A stretch of DNA of 64,000 bases from Micrococcales bacterium. GTDB lineage: Bacteria; Actinomycetota; Actinomycetes; S36-B12; UBA10799. The stretch is taken from positions 4,489 through 68,488 of the forward strand of contig JADKAV010000026.1 of assembly GCA_016719135.1 (NCBI GenBank), in the 5' to 3' direction. The notes beneath the pieces were generated by a model. It had not been told where the DNA came from. It searched no databases and saw only the letters and a program-made list of their open reading frames with translations. Numbering within the stretch: position 1 is the stretch's first letter; each line of letters begins with the position of its first letter. The position numbers and the translations under genes were made by a program. Below, one piece after another: positions 17,731-25,997 of this stretch.

Positions 17731-18705
17731 GTGCCGCACACTGGAAGGGTGATCCAGCGACCTTCCATTCTGCTTCTCGCAGCCGTCCTCACCGCCGGCG
17801 CCGCGCCCGCGGTTGCCGAGCCGACGCCCACGCCGACACCCACGGACACCCCGACCGTCAGCCCCTCCGTGAAGCCCAAACCCAAGAAGAAGCGGGACAA
17901 GCGGACCATCGAGCGAGTGCGGGTAACCGTGTCGCCAGCCAGTGGCCGCGTCGGCGTCGGTCAGCTGATCACGGCAACGTTCTCGGCACCTGTGCGGTTC
18001 AAAGCCAAGGCCGAGGCGGCCATGAATGTCACGTCACGTGACACGCTGCCGAGCGGTTCATGGGCCTGGATCAACAGCACCACAGCCGTCTACCGGCCCA
18101 AGGATTTCTGGCCCGGCAAGACCCGCATCAACGTGGAGCTGAACCTGCGCAAGGTGCCGTTGAACTCTGATGCGAGCACACGCTGGATCGGCGGCAAGAC
18201 CACCACTCGCACCGACAGTTTCCGCACCGCCCGCTCCTTCATCGCCCGGATCGACGCCAACACCCACCAGATGCGGGTGTTCCGCAACGACCGCCTGGTC
18301 AAGGTGTTCGGGATCAGCCTGGGCAAACCCGGTTTCGCCACCCGATCCGGGGTGAAGATCATCACTGGTGAGAAGTACCGCTGGACACGCATGACCAGCG
18401 ACCAGCTCGGTCTGACTGATGAGTTCTACGACTTGCAGGTTCCTTACGCCGTGCGCATCACCCCGACCGGGGAATTCATTCACGGCGCACCGTGGGCGGC
18501 GTCGCGGATCGGGGCCTGGAACGGCTCCCACGGCTGCACCAACCTCAACGTCGGTCCCGCGAAGTGGTTCTTCAACCATGTGAAACCCGGGGACGTCACC
18601 GTGACGACCAACACCGGCCGCCGCATGGAGACCTGGAACGGGACTCCGGGGTCGTACTGGAACTACCCCTGGAAGCAGTGGAAGGCCATGTCGGCCCTGA
18701 GCTGA
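17731..18705 (+). CDS. secreted L,D-transpeptidase with Ig-like domain
   Basis: 324 residues from GTG 17731; GTG 17749 is an equally possible start and neither has a well-spaced Shine-Dalgarno. Order: signal peptide ending near AVAEP, a Thr/Pro-rich linker, a Lys-rich patch, a bacterial Ig-like domain (RVRVTVSPASGRVGVGQ onward) and a C-terminal YkuD catalytic domain with the signature HG...SHGCTNLN (Cys nucleophile, flanking His). The architecture matches mycobacterial Ldt enzymes, which make 3-3 cross-links in peptidoglycan outside the membrane. Confidence 0.9.
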   Translation: MPHTGRVIQRPSILLLAAVLTAGAAPAVAEPTPTPTPTDTPTVSPSVKPKPKKKRDKRTIERVRVTVSPASGRVGVGQLITATFSAPVRFKAKAEAAMNVTSRDTLPSGSWAWINSTTAVYRPKDFWPGKTRINVELNLRKVPLNSDASTRWIGGKTTTRTDSFRTARSFIARIDANTHQMRVFRNDRLVKVFGISLGKPGFATRSGVKIITGEKYRWTRMTSDQLGLTDEFYDLQVPYAVRITPTGEFIHGAPWAASRIGAWNGSHGCTNLNVGPAKWFFNHVKPGDVTVTTNTGRRMETWNGTPGSYWNYPWKQWKAMSALS

Positions 18706-18759
18706 CCCGCCCGGTCGCCGCACACCAATCCCTGAGCGGTTCGGCTGCGAAGAGGCAGT

Positions 18760-20439
18760 GTGCTGACGCTGGTGTTGATCGGGCTGCTGTCCGGGGTCGT
18801 GACCGGGCTCTCCCCGTGCGTGCTGCCGGTTCTGCCGGTGGTGCTCGGCGCCTCGGCGACGGGCCCTGAGGGTCCATCGAGCAGGACCCGGCCGTTCGTG
18901 ATCATCGCTGGGCTGGTGACCTCGTTCGCACTGGCGACCCTGGCAGGCTCCGCGTTGCTCAATCTGCTCGGCCTTCCGCAAGACCTGCTGCGCTGGCTGG
19001 GCATCGCCGTGCTGGTCGTCGTCGGCCTGGGCCTGTTGTTCCCCCCGATCGGCCGGGTACTCGAACGGCCCTTCGCACGGATCCCGCAGCGCGCCCTGAA
19101 TCGGGAGGGTTCGGCCTTCGTGCTCGGCATGTCCTTTGGGCTGGTCTTCGTCCCCTGCGCCGGGCCGGTCCTGGCGGCCATCACCGTGCTGTCTGCCACC
19201 GGTGGCTTCGGCGCCGGTCTGATCGTTTTGACGGCGAGTTTCGCCATCGGGGTGGCCCTGCCGCTGCTGGGTTTCGCGATCGCGGGCCAACGCATGGCAG
19301 AGCGCATCCGATCCGTGCGGGGGCGCACCCAGACTCTGCGCAAAGTGGTTGGTGCAGTCATGGTGGTGACCGCGGTGGCTCTGTCGCTGAATCTGACCGA
19401 TTCGATCCAGCGGTACGTCCCGGGGTACGTCGCCCTGGTGCAGGACCGCATCGAAGGCACCGACAGTGCACGCGCGGCGCTGGACGACCTGTCGGGCAGG
19501 CAGGCCACCACCGCCGGGGCCGGCGACCAGCTGACGTTCGACCAGTGTGCCGAGGACCCTGCGCAGTTGCACAACTGCGGGCCCGCGCGAGATCTCGTGG
19601 GCATTCAGGAATGGCTCAACTCGAAGCCACTGGAACTCGTGGACCTGCGCGGGCGGGTGGTGCTGGTCGACTTCTGGACGTACTCGTGCATCAACTGCCA
19701 GCGCACCCTGCCCTACATCACGGACTGGGATGCGAAGTACCGGCAGAAGGGCCTCACCGTGATCGGGGTGCACAGTCCCGAATTCGCCTTCGAGCGGGAG
19801 GTGCCGAACGTGGCAGACAACGCCGAGCGGCTCGGTGTGAAGTACCCGATCGCGATCGACAACGGTTTCCAGACGTGGCGAGCGTGGGACCAGCGCTACT
19901 GGCCGGCGCACTACCTCATCGATCAGACTGGGCAGGTCCGGCAGGTCCATTACGGGGAAGGCGCGTACGCACAGACGGAGAAACTGATCCAGGATCTGCT
20001 CGACGCCGGCGAACAAGCGGTGTCGGCCGACCCGACGCAGGTACGTACCCAGGGCCAGACCCCCGAGACGTATCTGGGGTACGAGCGGGCCCGGTCGGTC
20101 GTCAACGCGAGCAACCAGTTCTTCGATGAGCAGCACGCGTACTCAGCGGTCGACGTGGCACGTGACCAGGTCGCCCTGGATGGCCAGTGGACCGTGGAAC
20201 CCGAACGGATCGTGGCCGGCGAGGACGCGTCGCTGCGCCTGCGGTATTACGCCCGGGACATGTACCTCGTGCTCGGCGGGGAAGGGACTGTCGAGGTTCG
20301 TGAGAACGGCCGGGCGCGCACGATCGAGGTGAAGGGTGCCCCGACGTTGTACGCGCTGGCCTCGCACACCCCGCAGGAGCGCGTTGCCGAGTTGCGCATG
20401 AGTCCGGGCGTGTCTGCGTATGCCTTTACGTTCGGATAG
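18760..20439 (+). CDS. dipZ: DipZ-like protein: CcdA membrane domain fused to thioredoxin domain
   Basis: 559 residues. The first ~225 form a CcdA-type membrane domain with six or so helices and its two redox cysteines (SPC near residue 20, VPC near residue 133). A thioredoxin-like domain outside the membrane has the motif CINC at 310-313 within FWTYSCINCQRTLPY. The C-terminal ~130 residues are the extra beta domain seen in mycobacterial DipZ. It should carry electrons from cytoplasmic thioredoxin across the membrane to extracytoplasmic disulfides. GTG start at 18760 with GAGG just upstream. It lies directly upstream of the sigma/anti-sigma pair (see findings). Confidence 0.9.
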   Translation: MLTLVLIGLLSGVVTGLSPCVLPVLPVVLGASATGPEGPSSRTRPFVIIAGLVTSFALATLAGSALLNLLGLPQDLLRWLGIAVLVVVGLGLLFPPIGRVLERPFARIPQRALNREGSAFVLGMSFGLVFVPCAGPVLAAITVLSATGGFGAGLIVLTASFAIGVALPLLGFAIAGQRMAERIRSVRGRTQTLRKVVGAVMVVTAVALSLNLTDSIQRYVPGYVALVQDRIEGTDSARAALDDLSGRQATTAGAGDQLTFDQCAEDPAQLHNCGPARDLVGIQEWLNSKPLELVDLRGRVVLVDFWTYSCINCQRTLPYITDWDAKYRQKGLTVIGVHSPEFAFEREVPNVADNAERLGVKYPIAIDNGFQTWRAWDQRYWPAHYLIDQTGQVRQVHYGEGAYAQTEKLIQDLLDAGEQAVSADPTQVRTQGQTPETYLGYERARSVVNASNQFFDEQHAYSAVDVARDQVALDGQWTVEPERIVAGEDASLRLRYYARDMYLVLGGEGTVEVRENGRARTIEVKGAPTLYALASHTPQERVAELRMSPGVSAYAFTFG

Positions 20440-20575
20440 CAGGCCGGGGCGAGGTAGTGAACACACACATTTGCACGTTCCTCCGGCGGGCCCGCGGCAA
20501 GTCCGCACTGAGACCAATCCGCGAGGCCGCTGGGTTCCGAAGTACCATCGCACGATCTGAGAGTGGAGAAAAGCG

Positions 20576-20623
20576 ATGACGGGACGTCCTGTGACGCGGG
20601 TCCGGCGATGGGTCCTGTCATGA
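20576..20623 (+). CDS. possible 15-codon upstream ORF coupled to the sigma factor
   Basis: ATG at 20576 has a GGAG six bases upstream and reads MTGRPVTRVRRWVLS. Its stop TGA (20621-20623) overlaps the ATG at 20620 of the sigma gene in an ATGA arrangement, so ribosomes ending here could restart on the sigma factor. A TACCAT hexamer (20543-20548) is a plausible -10. Confidence 0.35.
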   Translation: MTGRPVTRVRRWVLS

Positions 20624-21204
20624 GACTGGCGACCGTACCCGATTCCGGACCCGAACCGCCCCCGGACGACGCCAGCCTCATCGCGCGGGTGGCCCGCGGG
20701 GACGAAAGTGCCTACGAGTCGCTGTTCGACCGCTATGCCTCCGGCGCCTACGGACTGGCCGTGCGGGTGGTCCGGGACCCCGACCTGGCCCGTGACATCG
20801 TGCAGGAGGCGATGTTGCAGGTGTGGACCCACGCGCCCCGATACGACAGGAAACAGGGCAGTGTGCGGGCGTGGTTGTTCACCCTGGTCCATCGTCGGGC
20901 GGTGGACCGGATCCGTTCCGAGCAGGCGGGTTCCGATCGGGAGAAGAAGGTCGGCAGGGCTGCCTTCGAGCGGCCCCATGACCACGTCAGTGCTGATGTC
21001 GAACGGGGCCTGGAGATCCGGCGGGTACGGGTCGCGCTGGACGATCTCACGCCGTTGCAGCGCGAAGCCATCGAACTGGCCTACTTCCGCGGTTACACCC
21101 ATACCCAAGTGGCTGAGGTGCTGGACATCCCGTTGGGAACCGCGAAGACCCGGCTCCGGGACGGTCTGATCCGTCTGCGTGACTCGCTGGAGGTGACCTC
21201 ATGA
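20620..21204 (+). CDS. sigK: ECF RNA polymerase sigma factor, SigK-like
   Basis: About 194 residues from ATG 20620; in-frame alternatives are ATG 20608 and GTG 20563, and I prefer 20620 because of the overlapping upstream ORF. Sigma region 2 (ESLFDRYASGAYGLAVRVV, VQEAMLQVW) and region 4 (LTPLQREAIELAYFRGYTHT, GTAKTRLRDGLIRLR) are complete. The next gene is its anti-sigma factor, overlapping by ATGA, the SigK-RskA arrangement. The SigK assignment rests on that partner and the adjacent dipZ, a known SigK target in mycobacteria. Confidence 0.85.
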   Translation: MRLATVPDSGPEPPPDDASLIARVARGDESAYESLFDRYASGAYGLAVRVVRDPDLARDIVQEAMLQVWTHAPRYDRKQGSVRAWLFTLVHRRAVDRIRSEQAGSDREKKVGRAAFERPHDHVSADVERGLEIRRVRVALDDLTPLQREAIELAYFRGYTHTQVAEVLDIPLGTAKTRLRDGLIRLRDSLEVTS

Positions 21205-21917
21205 CCGAATCCATCCACTTGCTCGTCGGCCCGTATGTGCTGGACGCGCTCGACGACACCGAGACAATCGCTTTCGAGGAACACCTGCGCGGCTGTGAGG
21301 ACTGCCGCCAGGAGGTGAGCGAATTGCGCGAGACGGCCGCCTTGCTGGGAAGCGCGCAGGCCGGCGACGATGTGGCAGACCTGAAGGCGACAGTCATGGG
21401 GCAGGTCTCGCGAACCGCCCAGTTGCCTCCACAGGTCCGGGGTGCCCATGGCAAGCCGCGAGTGGGCCGGTCGCTGGGCTGGTTGGCGGCCGCTGCCGCG
21501 GCCGTGGTGGCCCTGGTTCTGGTCGGAAACGTGCGCGAGCAGCAGCAGAAGATCACCGCGATGAACGAGCACACCACCGAGGTCATGGCCCTGATCACCG
21601 CTGATGACGCCAAGGTCATGCCCCTCGCGCTGCCCGACAGCAGTTCGACGGTGGTCGTGTCCATGCAGCGCAATGAGGCGATGGTGATGGCGCAGGATCT
21701 TCCTGCCCCAAGTGAGGGCATGGTCTACCAGACGTGGGCCTACGACAGTGCCGGCAACGCGACGCCGGCCGGTACCTGGATGCCCGATGAAGGCGGGTAT
21801 GCGGCTGCGCCCTTGACGACGCCGGTGAGTGACTGCGCGGCCATTTCGGTCACCGAGGAGCCGAGCGGCGGTTCTGCGCAACCCACCAGCGAGCCGCTGG
21901 CGATGGTGGAGTTCTAG
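21201..21917 (+). CDS. rskA: membrane anti-sigma factor, RskA-like
   Basis: 238 residues. The N-terminal cytoplasmic domain has a zinc-binding anti-sigma motif H-x3-C-x2-C (HLRGCEDC). A single membrane helix lies at about residues 92-112 (LAAAAAAVVALVLVGNV), and the extracytoplasmic C-terminal part is an RskA domain (MVYQTWAYDSAGNATPAG). It should hold the sigma factor inactive until cut by regulated proteolysis. The start overlaps the sigma gene's stop. Confidence 0.9.
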   Translation: MTESIHLLVGPYVLDALDDTETIAFEEHLRGCEDCRQEVSELRETAALLGSAQAGDDVADLKATVMGQVSRTAQLPPQVRGAHGKPRVGRSLGWLAAAAAAVVALVLVGNVREQQQKITAMNEHTTEVMALITADDAKVMPLALPDSSSTVVVSMQRNEAMVMAQDLPAPSEGMVYQTWAYDSAGNATPAGTWMPDEGGYAAAPLTTPVSDCAAISVTEEPSGGSAQPTSEPLAMVEF

Positions 21918-21945
21918 CCGCGCATCAGCATCAGGGGGCGTCCTC

Positions 21946-22902
21946 TCAGCCTGCCGTGAGGTCCAACGCTGTCTGCTGCAGGAGCGCGGCTTCCTCGTCC
22001 GCACGCTCTACGACGTCACTATCGGCCCAGGCCAACAAGTCGCTTCGCATGAGCAGGCCGTCGAGCATCGCCATGATCTCGTCGGGGAACTCCAGTGGGA
22101 TGAAATGTGTGCCCTGCAGAACATGGACCTCCGCCTGGTCGATTCTGTGGGCGAAGGCGACCACGTCGCGCATGGAGGTCATCACATCGAACCCGCCGGC
22201 CACCACGGTGATCGGGCAGGTCAGGAAGGAAGGGTCCATCGGTTCGTGATCACCGGCAGCGACCATCAGTCGGAAGTACCACTCGAAGTCGTGCTCCAGG
22301 AAGGACCGGATCCACGGCACCACGTCCTTGGTCCGCGCGCTGGGCAGCATGAAACCGCTGTGACGCAGAATCTCGGCGAAGGTGTTCCCCTTGGGAACGT
22401 TGTGTGCCAGGAGGTTCAAGGGCTTGCCGAGCAATTGCCCGACTCTGCTGACCATGAGCCCAGACGTTTTGCGCAGCGGCCGCGGCACCATCAAAGTCGC
22501 GAACGCCGCGTCGTAGGTGCCCCCGGGAACCCCGGCACACATCAGCATCCCGGCCACCTTGTCCGGGTGTTCGGCGGCGATCTCGAAACTGACGTTCACG
22601 CCCAGCGACCACGCCACCAGCAGTGCCCGGTCGATTCCGGTGTGTTCCATGAGCGCAAGTGCGTCGGCGACGTGATCCTCAACGCGGATGCGCTGCGGGT
22701 CGGCCGGCCTGCCTGAGCCCAGGCCACCGCGGTGGTTCCATCCGACCACTCGATAGCCGCAGTGCGGATCGAGCAGTCTCGGCCACGCCTCCGGTGGCAC
22801 GCCGAGGCCGTTGCAGACCACAACGGCCGGGCCTTTCCCGCCGTTGGTCCAGCCGAGTAGTTCTGTGCCGTCTGCGCTGGTGAAGCTGAATGTCGTATAC
22901 AT
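21946..22902 (-). CDS. alpha/beta hydrolase
   Basis: 318 residues of the alpha/beta-hydrolase fold: oxyanion strand VVVCNGLGVPP, nucleophile elbow AWSLGVN (Ser), an acid in the VVAGGFDVMT region and a late His in LQGTHFIPLE. No signal peptide. It could be an esterase or lipase-like enzyme; the substrate cannot be inferred. It converges with rskA and diverges from ilvD. Confidence 0.82.
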   Translation of the reverse strand: MYTTFSFTSADGTELLGWTNGGKGPAVVVCNGLGVPPEAWPRLLDPHCGYRVVGWNHRGGLGSGRPADPQRIRVEDHVADALALMEHTGIDRALLVAWSLGVNVSFEIAAEHPDKVAGMLMCAGVPGGTYDAAFATLMVPRPLRKTSGLMVSRVGQLLGKPLNLLAHNVPKGNTFAEILRHSGFMLPSARTKDVVPWIRSFLEHDFEWYFRLMVAAGDHEPMDPSFLTCPITVVAGGFDVMTSMRDVVAFAHRIDQAEVHVLQGTHFIPLEFPDEIMAMLDGLLMRSDLLAWADSDVVERADEEAALLQQTALDLTAG

Positions 22903-22949
22903 CCCTTTCAGTGTCGCAGGCGAGGTCGTGTGGCTTGACCACCCGGCGC

Positions 22950-22955
22950 TAATGT
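22950..22955 (+). promoter_or_regulatory. -10 element for leaderless ilvD
   Basis: TAATGT ends six bases before the ilvD ATG at 22962, with no Shine-Dalgarno sequence between. No good -35 is visible at 17 bases. Confidence 0.5.
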
Positions 22956-22961
22956 GACGCC

Positions 22962-24635
22962 ATGGCCGACATGAAACCCCGCAGTTCTGTTGTCACCGAT
23001 GGTTTGGAACGGGCGCCTGCCCGCGGCATGCTGCGCGCGGTGGGGATGAACGATCAGGACTTCGACAAGCCCCAGATCGGTGTGGCGTCGAGTTGGAACG
23101 AGATCACCCCGTGCAACCTGTCGCTCGACCGGTTGGCCAAAGCGGCCAAAGAGGGCGTACACGCCGCGGGCGGATTCCCTCTGCAGTTCGGCACGATCTC
23201 CGTCTCCGACGGCATTTCGATGGGCCACGAGGGCATGCACTTCTCGCTCGTGAGCCGCGAGATCATCGCCGACTCGGTCGAGACGGTCATAAATGCCGAG
23301 ATGCTCGACGGAATGGTCACGTTCGCCGGTTGTGACAAGAGTCTGCCCGGGATGATGATGGCCGCCGCGCGGCTGGACGTGGCGTCGGTGTTCGTGTACG
23401 CCGGCTCGATCCTGCCGGGCCGGGTCGGCGACCGCGACGTCACCATCATCGATGCGTTCGAGGCGGTCGGTGCCTGCGCCCGGGGGCTGATCACCCGGGA
23501 GGAGGTCGACGAGATCGAGCGCGCGATCTGTCCCGGTGAGGGAGCCTGCGGCGGCATGTATACCGCCAACACCATGGCCAGCATCGGGGAGGCGATGGGT
23601 TTGAGCTTGCCAGGTTCGGCCGCTCCGCCTGCCGTGGACCGTCGCCGGGATTCCTACGCGCGTGCGTCTGGGGAAGCTGTGGTCAATCTGATCCGGCAGG
23701 GCATCACCGCTCGCCAGATCATGACGAAGGACGCCTTCGAGAACGCGATCACGGTGCTGATGGCGCTCGGGGGGTCGACCAACGCTGTGCTGCACCTGCT
23801 CGCCATGGCCCATGAGGCCGATGTGGACCTCGAACTCGAGGACTTCCACAGGATCGGTTCGAAGGTGCCGCTGCTCGGTGATCTGAAACCCTTCGGACGC
23901 TACGTGATGAGCGATGTCGACCGGGTCGGCGGCGTGCCCGTGGTCATGAAGGCGCTGCTGGACGCCGGGTTGCTGCACGGCGACTGTATGACCGTCACGG
24001 GTCAGACCGTTGCGGAGAACCTGGCCGAACTCGAACCGTCGGATCCCGACGGCAAGATTCTGCACGCGGTGGGTTCGGCGCTCGACAGTCACGGCGGGAT
24101 CACCGTTCTGTCGGGCTCGTTGTGCCCGCAGGGGGCGGTGGTCAAGAGTGCTGGTGTGGCGGTGAACGTCTTCGAGGGGACCGCGCGGGTCTTCGAGCGG
24201 GAGCAGTCCGCGATGGCTGCGCTGGAGGACGGCACCATCCAGGCCGGCGACGTCGTGATCATTCGCTACGAAGGGCCCAAGGGCGGCCCCGGGATGCGCG
24301 AGATGCTCATGATCACCGGCGCGATCAAAGGCGCGGGACTCGGGCAGGACGTCATGCTGATCACCGACGGACGGTTCTCCGGGGGGACCACCGGACTGTG
24401 CGTCGGGCACGTTGCGCCGGAGGCGGTCGACGGCGGGCCGATCGCTTTCGTCCAAGACGGTGATCGGGTACGCATCGACATCGGCGAGCGCACGCTGGAT
24501 CTGCTGGTGGACGACGATGAACTGCAACGCCGCCGCGAGGGATGGGCCCCGCTGCCCCAGCGCTACACGCGCGGGGTGCTGCACAAATACGCGCGCCTGG
24601 TCGGGTCGGCTTCGCGAGGTGCGGTCTGCGACTGA
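22962..24635 (+). CDS. ilvD: dihydroxy-acid dehydratase
   Basis: 557 residues, full length. Motifs of the IlvD/Edd family with its iron-sulfur Cys ligands: NEITPCNLSLDRLA, VTFAGCDKSLPGMMMA and GEGACGGMYTANTM. It dehydrates 2,3-dihydroxy acids to the 2-oxo acids in valine and isoleucine synthesis, the step after IlvC. The gene is apart from the ilvBNC operon and apparently cotranscribed with a P-II gene whose GTG follows the ilvD stop by three bases. Confidence 0.97.
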   Translation: MADMKPRSSVVTDGLERAPARGMLRAVGMNDQDFDKPQIGVASSWNEITPCNLSLDRLAKAAKEGVHAAGGFPLQFGTISVSDGISMGHEGMHFSLVSREIIADSVETVINAEMLDGMVTFAGCDKSLPGMMMAAARLDVASVFVYAGSILPGRVGDRDVTIIDAFEAVGACARGLITREEVDEIERAICPGEGACGGMYTANTMASIGEAMGLSLPGSAAPPAVDRRRDSYARASGEAVVNLIRQGITARQIMTKDAFENAITVLMALGGSTNAVLHLLAMAHEADVDLELEDFHRIGSKVPLLGDLKPFGRYVMSDVDRVGGVPVVMKALLDAGLLHGDCMTVTGQTVAENLAELEPSDPDGKILHAVGSALDSHGGITVLSGSLCPQGAVVKSAGVAVNVFEGTARVFEREQSAMAALEDGTIQAGDVVIIRYEGPKGGPGMREMLMITGAIKGAGLGQDVMLITDGRFSGGTTGLCVGHVAPEAVDGGPIAFVQDGDRVRIDIGERTLDLLVDDDELQRRREGWAPLPQRYTRGVLHKYARLVGSASRGAVCD

Positions 24636-24638
24636 GCC

Positions 24639-24977
24639 GTGAAGCTGATCACCGCGGTCATCAAACCCCACGCCCTGGATCGTGTGCGCTCGGCTCTGCA
24701 GGCGCAGGGCGTCGAGGGGATGACGGTGACCGAAGCCAGCGGGTACGGCCGGCAGCGCGGACATACCGAGGTCTATCGGGGTGCGGAATACGTCGTCGAC
24801 CTGGTGCCGAAGGTCCGGCTCGAGGTTCTTGTCGACGATGACGACGCCGGACACATCCTGGACGTGCTGGTGTCCGCCGCGCGCACCGGCAAGATAGGCG
24901 ACGGCAAGGTCTGGGTGACCGGGGTTGATGCGGTGGTGCGGGTGCGGACGGGCGAGCGGGGGGCGGACGCCCTTTAG
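24639..24977 (+). CDS. glnB: nitrogen regulatory protein P-II
   Basis: 112 residues, standard length. KLITAVIKPHALDRV at the N-terminus, the T-loop GYGRQRGHTEVYRGAEY with the modifiable Tyr at residue 51, and the B-loop TGKIGDGKVWV for ATP/ADP and 2-oxoglutarate sensing. It reports nitrogen/carbon status by binding target proteins. In most actinomycetes the P-II gene follows amtB; neither amtB nor glnD is near here. The position just behind ilvD suggests it is made together with branched-chain synthesis. GlnB versus GlnK cannot be told from sequence alone. Confidence 0.93.
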   Translation: MKLITAVIKPHALDRVRSALQAQGVEGMTVTEASGYGRQRGHTEVYRGAEYVVDLVPKVRLEVLVDDDDAGHILDVLVSAARTGKIGDGKVWVTGVDAVVRVRTGERGADAL

Positions 24978-24982
24978 CCGTT

Positions 24983-25936
24983 TTACGCCGCGGGGCTTTG
25001 GTCGGATCTGGTCACTGGCTGACCTGCTGCGTCCGAAGTCCCGGCGATTGCCTCCCGCAAGTCGTTCACGAACGACTCCGGGCTGTGCCGCAGCATGAAC
25101 GTGGAGACTCGCAGCACTAGACCGCCGGTGCGCAACACCAGGCTGTTCTGTCGCTCGGTGTCCTCAGTCCAGTTCTCGGGGTCGAGGTGCTGCATTCCGT
25201 CGATCTCGACCATGATGATTCGGCCGTCGTGGGCCTGGAATTCGGCATCGATGTACCTGTCCCTTCCCTTGGAGTCCTTGCGCCGGGACTGGCGAATCGG
25301 CTGGGGCAATCCGTGCTTGCGGCAAATCTGCGCGAACTCGTGCTCGTTGAGGCTGGACACGCCCGACGAGTACTCGTCGACGAGCTCCAAGAGCAGAGCC
25401 CTGCGGGCTGCCTGTGGGCGGCCCAGGAGTTCTTGACGTAGGCGCTTTGGTTTAGTGACCTCCTGCTGCAGCGACGAGAGGACCACGAACATGGCTTCCC
25501 GCGGTGTTCGTGCCCAGCCGCCGGCTTGAACGACGGCCAGGGTGGCGTTCACTCGAGGGATTCCTGAGACCTGTTGGGGGATTTGCAGGCGCGATCGGTG
25601 GACCTGGATCCACGCGGGCCGACGATGGACTCGGGTGGATTCCGAGGTGATGACCTGCAAAGGCCATTGCAACGTCCCCCGCCAACCTTCCGCGAACAGA
25701 GCTGAGCGACCGGCCAGGCATGCCGTCGGGCCGCAATGCAGGACCGCTGCCCACAACCGTTGCCGTTCAGTTGGTCTGCAGGGCGCGGCGAGGTAGACCC
25801 GTGGCGTGACACGGGTCCAGACGCCTGACGCCCGGGCCCGCTGCATCGCACGGCGCATCGTCGGAACCTGCCAATCGGCGATCACGTTGTCCTGCGCGCG
25901 CAGGAGTTGGATTGTCGCTGCGTCTAGGTGCGGCAT
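24983..25936 (-). CDS. AbiEi-like N-terminal / DUF559 nuclease-like protein
   Basis: 317 residues. The N-terminal ~190 residues resemble the winged-helix region (RVTPRVYLAAPCRPTERQRLWAA) of the many actinobacterial proteins annotated as AbiEi-like antitoxin-domain proteins. The C-terminal ~100 residues are a DUF559 domain, a relative of Vsr-type PD-(D/E)XK nucleases, with the acidic core in YIDAEFQ and MVEIDGMQHL. It may cut DNA; the role is unknown and there is no toxin gene beside it. The last ~20 codons lie inside a diverged copy of the palindromic repeat that is tandemly repeated just beyond the gene's start (see findings). Confidence 0.75.
   Translation of the reverse strand: MPHLDAATIQLLRAQDNVIADWQVPTMRRAMQRARASGVWTRVTPRVYLAAPCRPTERQRLWAAVLHCGPTACLAGRSALFAEGWRGTLQWPLQVITSESTRVHRRPAWIQVHRSRLQIPQQVSGIPRVNATLAVVQAGGWARTPREAMFVVLSSLQQEVTKPKRLRQELLGRPQAARRALLLELVDEYSSGVSSLNEHEFAQICRKHGLPQPIRQSRRKDSKGRDRYIDAEFQAHDGRIIMVEIDGMQHLDPENWTEDTERQNSLVLRTGGLVLRVSTFMLRHSPESFVNDLREAIAGTSDAAGQPVTRSDQSPAA
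24992..25042. repeat. diverged palindromic repeat, family A, inside the DUF559 gene
   Basis: Arms GGGGCTTTGGTC (24992-25003) and GTCCGAAGTCCC (25031-25042) around a 27-base loop. Arm length, loop length and sequence match the units at 25998-26232; by eye about 46 of 55 positions agree. It encodes the C-terminus of the DUF559 protein. Confidence 0.7.
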
Positions 25937-25997
25937 ACCTTCATGGTGCGCTCTATCCAGGACGCGTGGGATTGCCTGTGGATAGTCGCTCGCGGGT

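Noticed and set aside
18058..20136. 692-codon minus-strand frame opposite dipZ
   Set aside because: Antisense of two well-recognised genes, with low-complexity Gln/Arg/Gly composition.
22908..24854. 648-codon minus-strand frame opposite ilvD
   Set aside because: Antisense shadow of ilvD and the P-II gene.
24983..25936. AbiEi/AbiEii phage-defence pair
   Set aside because: The N-terminus is AbiEi-like, but no AbiEii nucleotidyltransferase toxin lies next to it; the neighbours are P-II and the repeat array.
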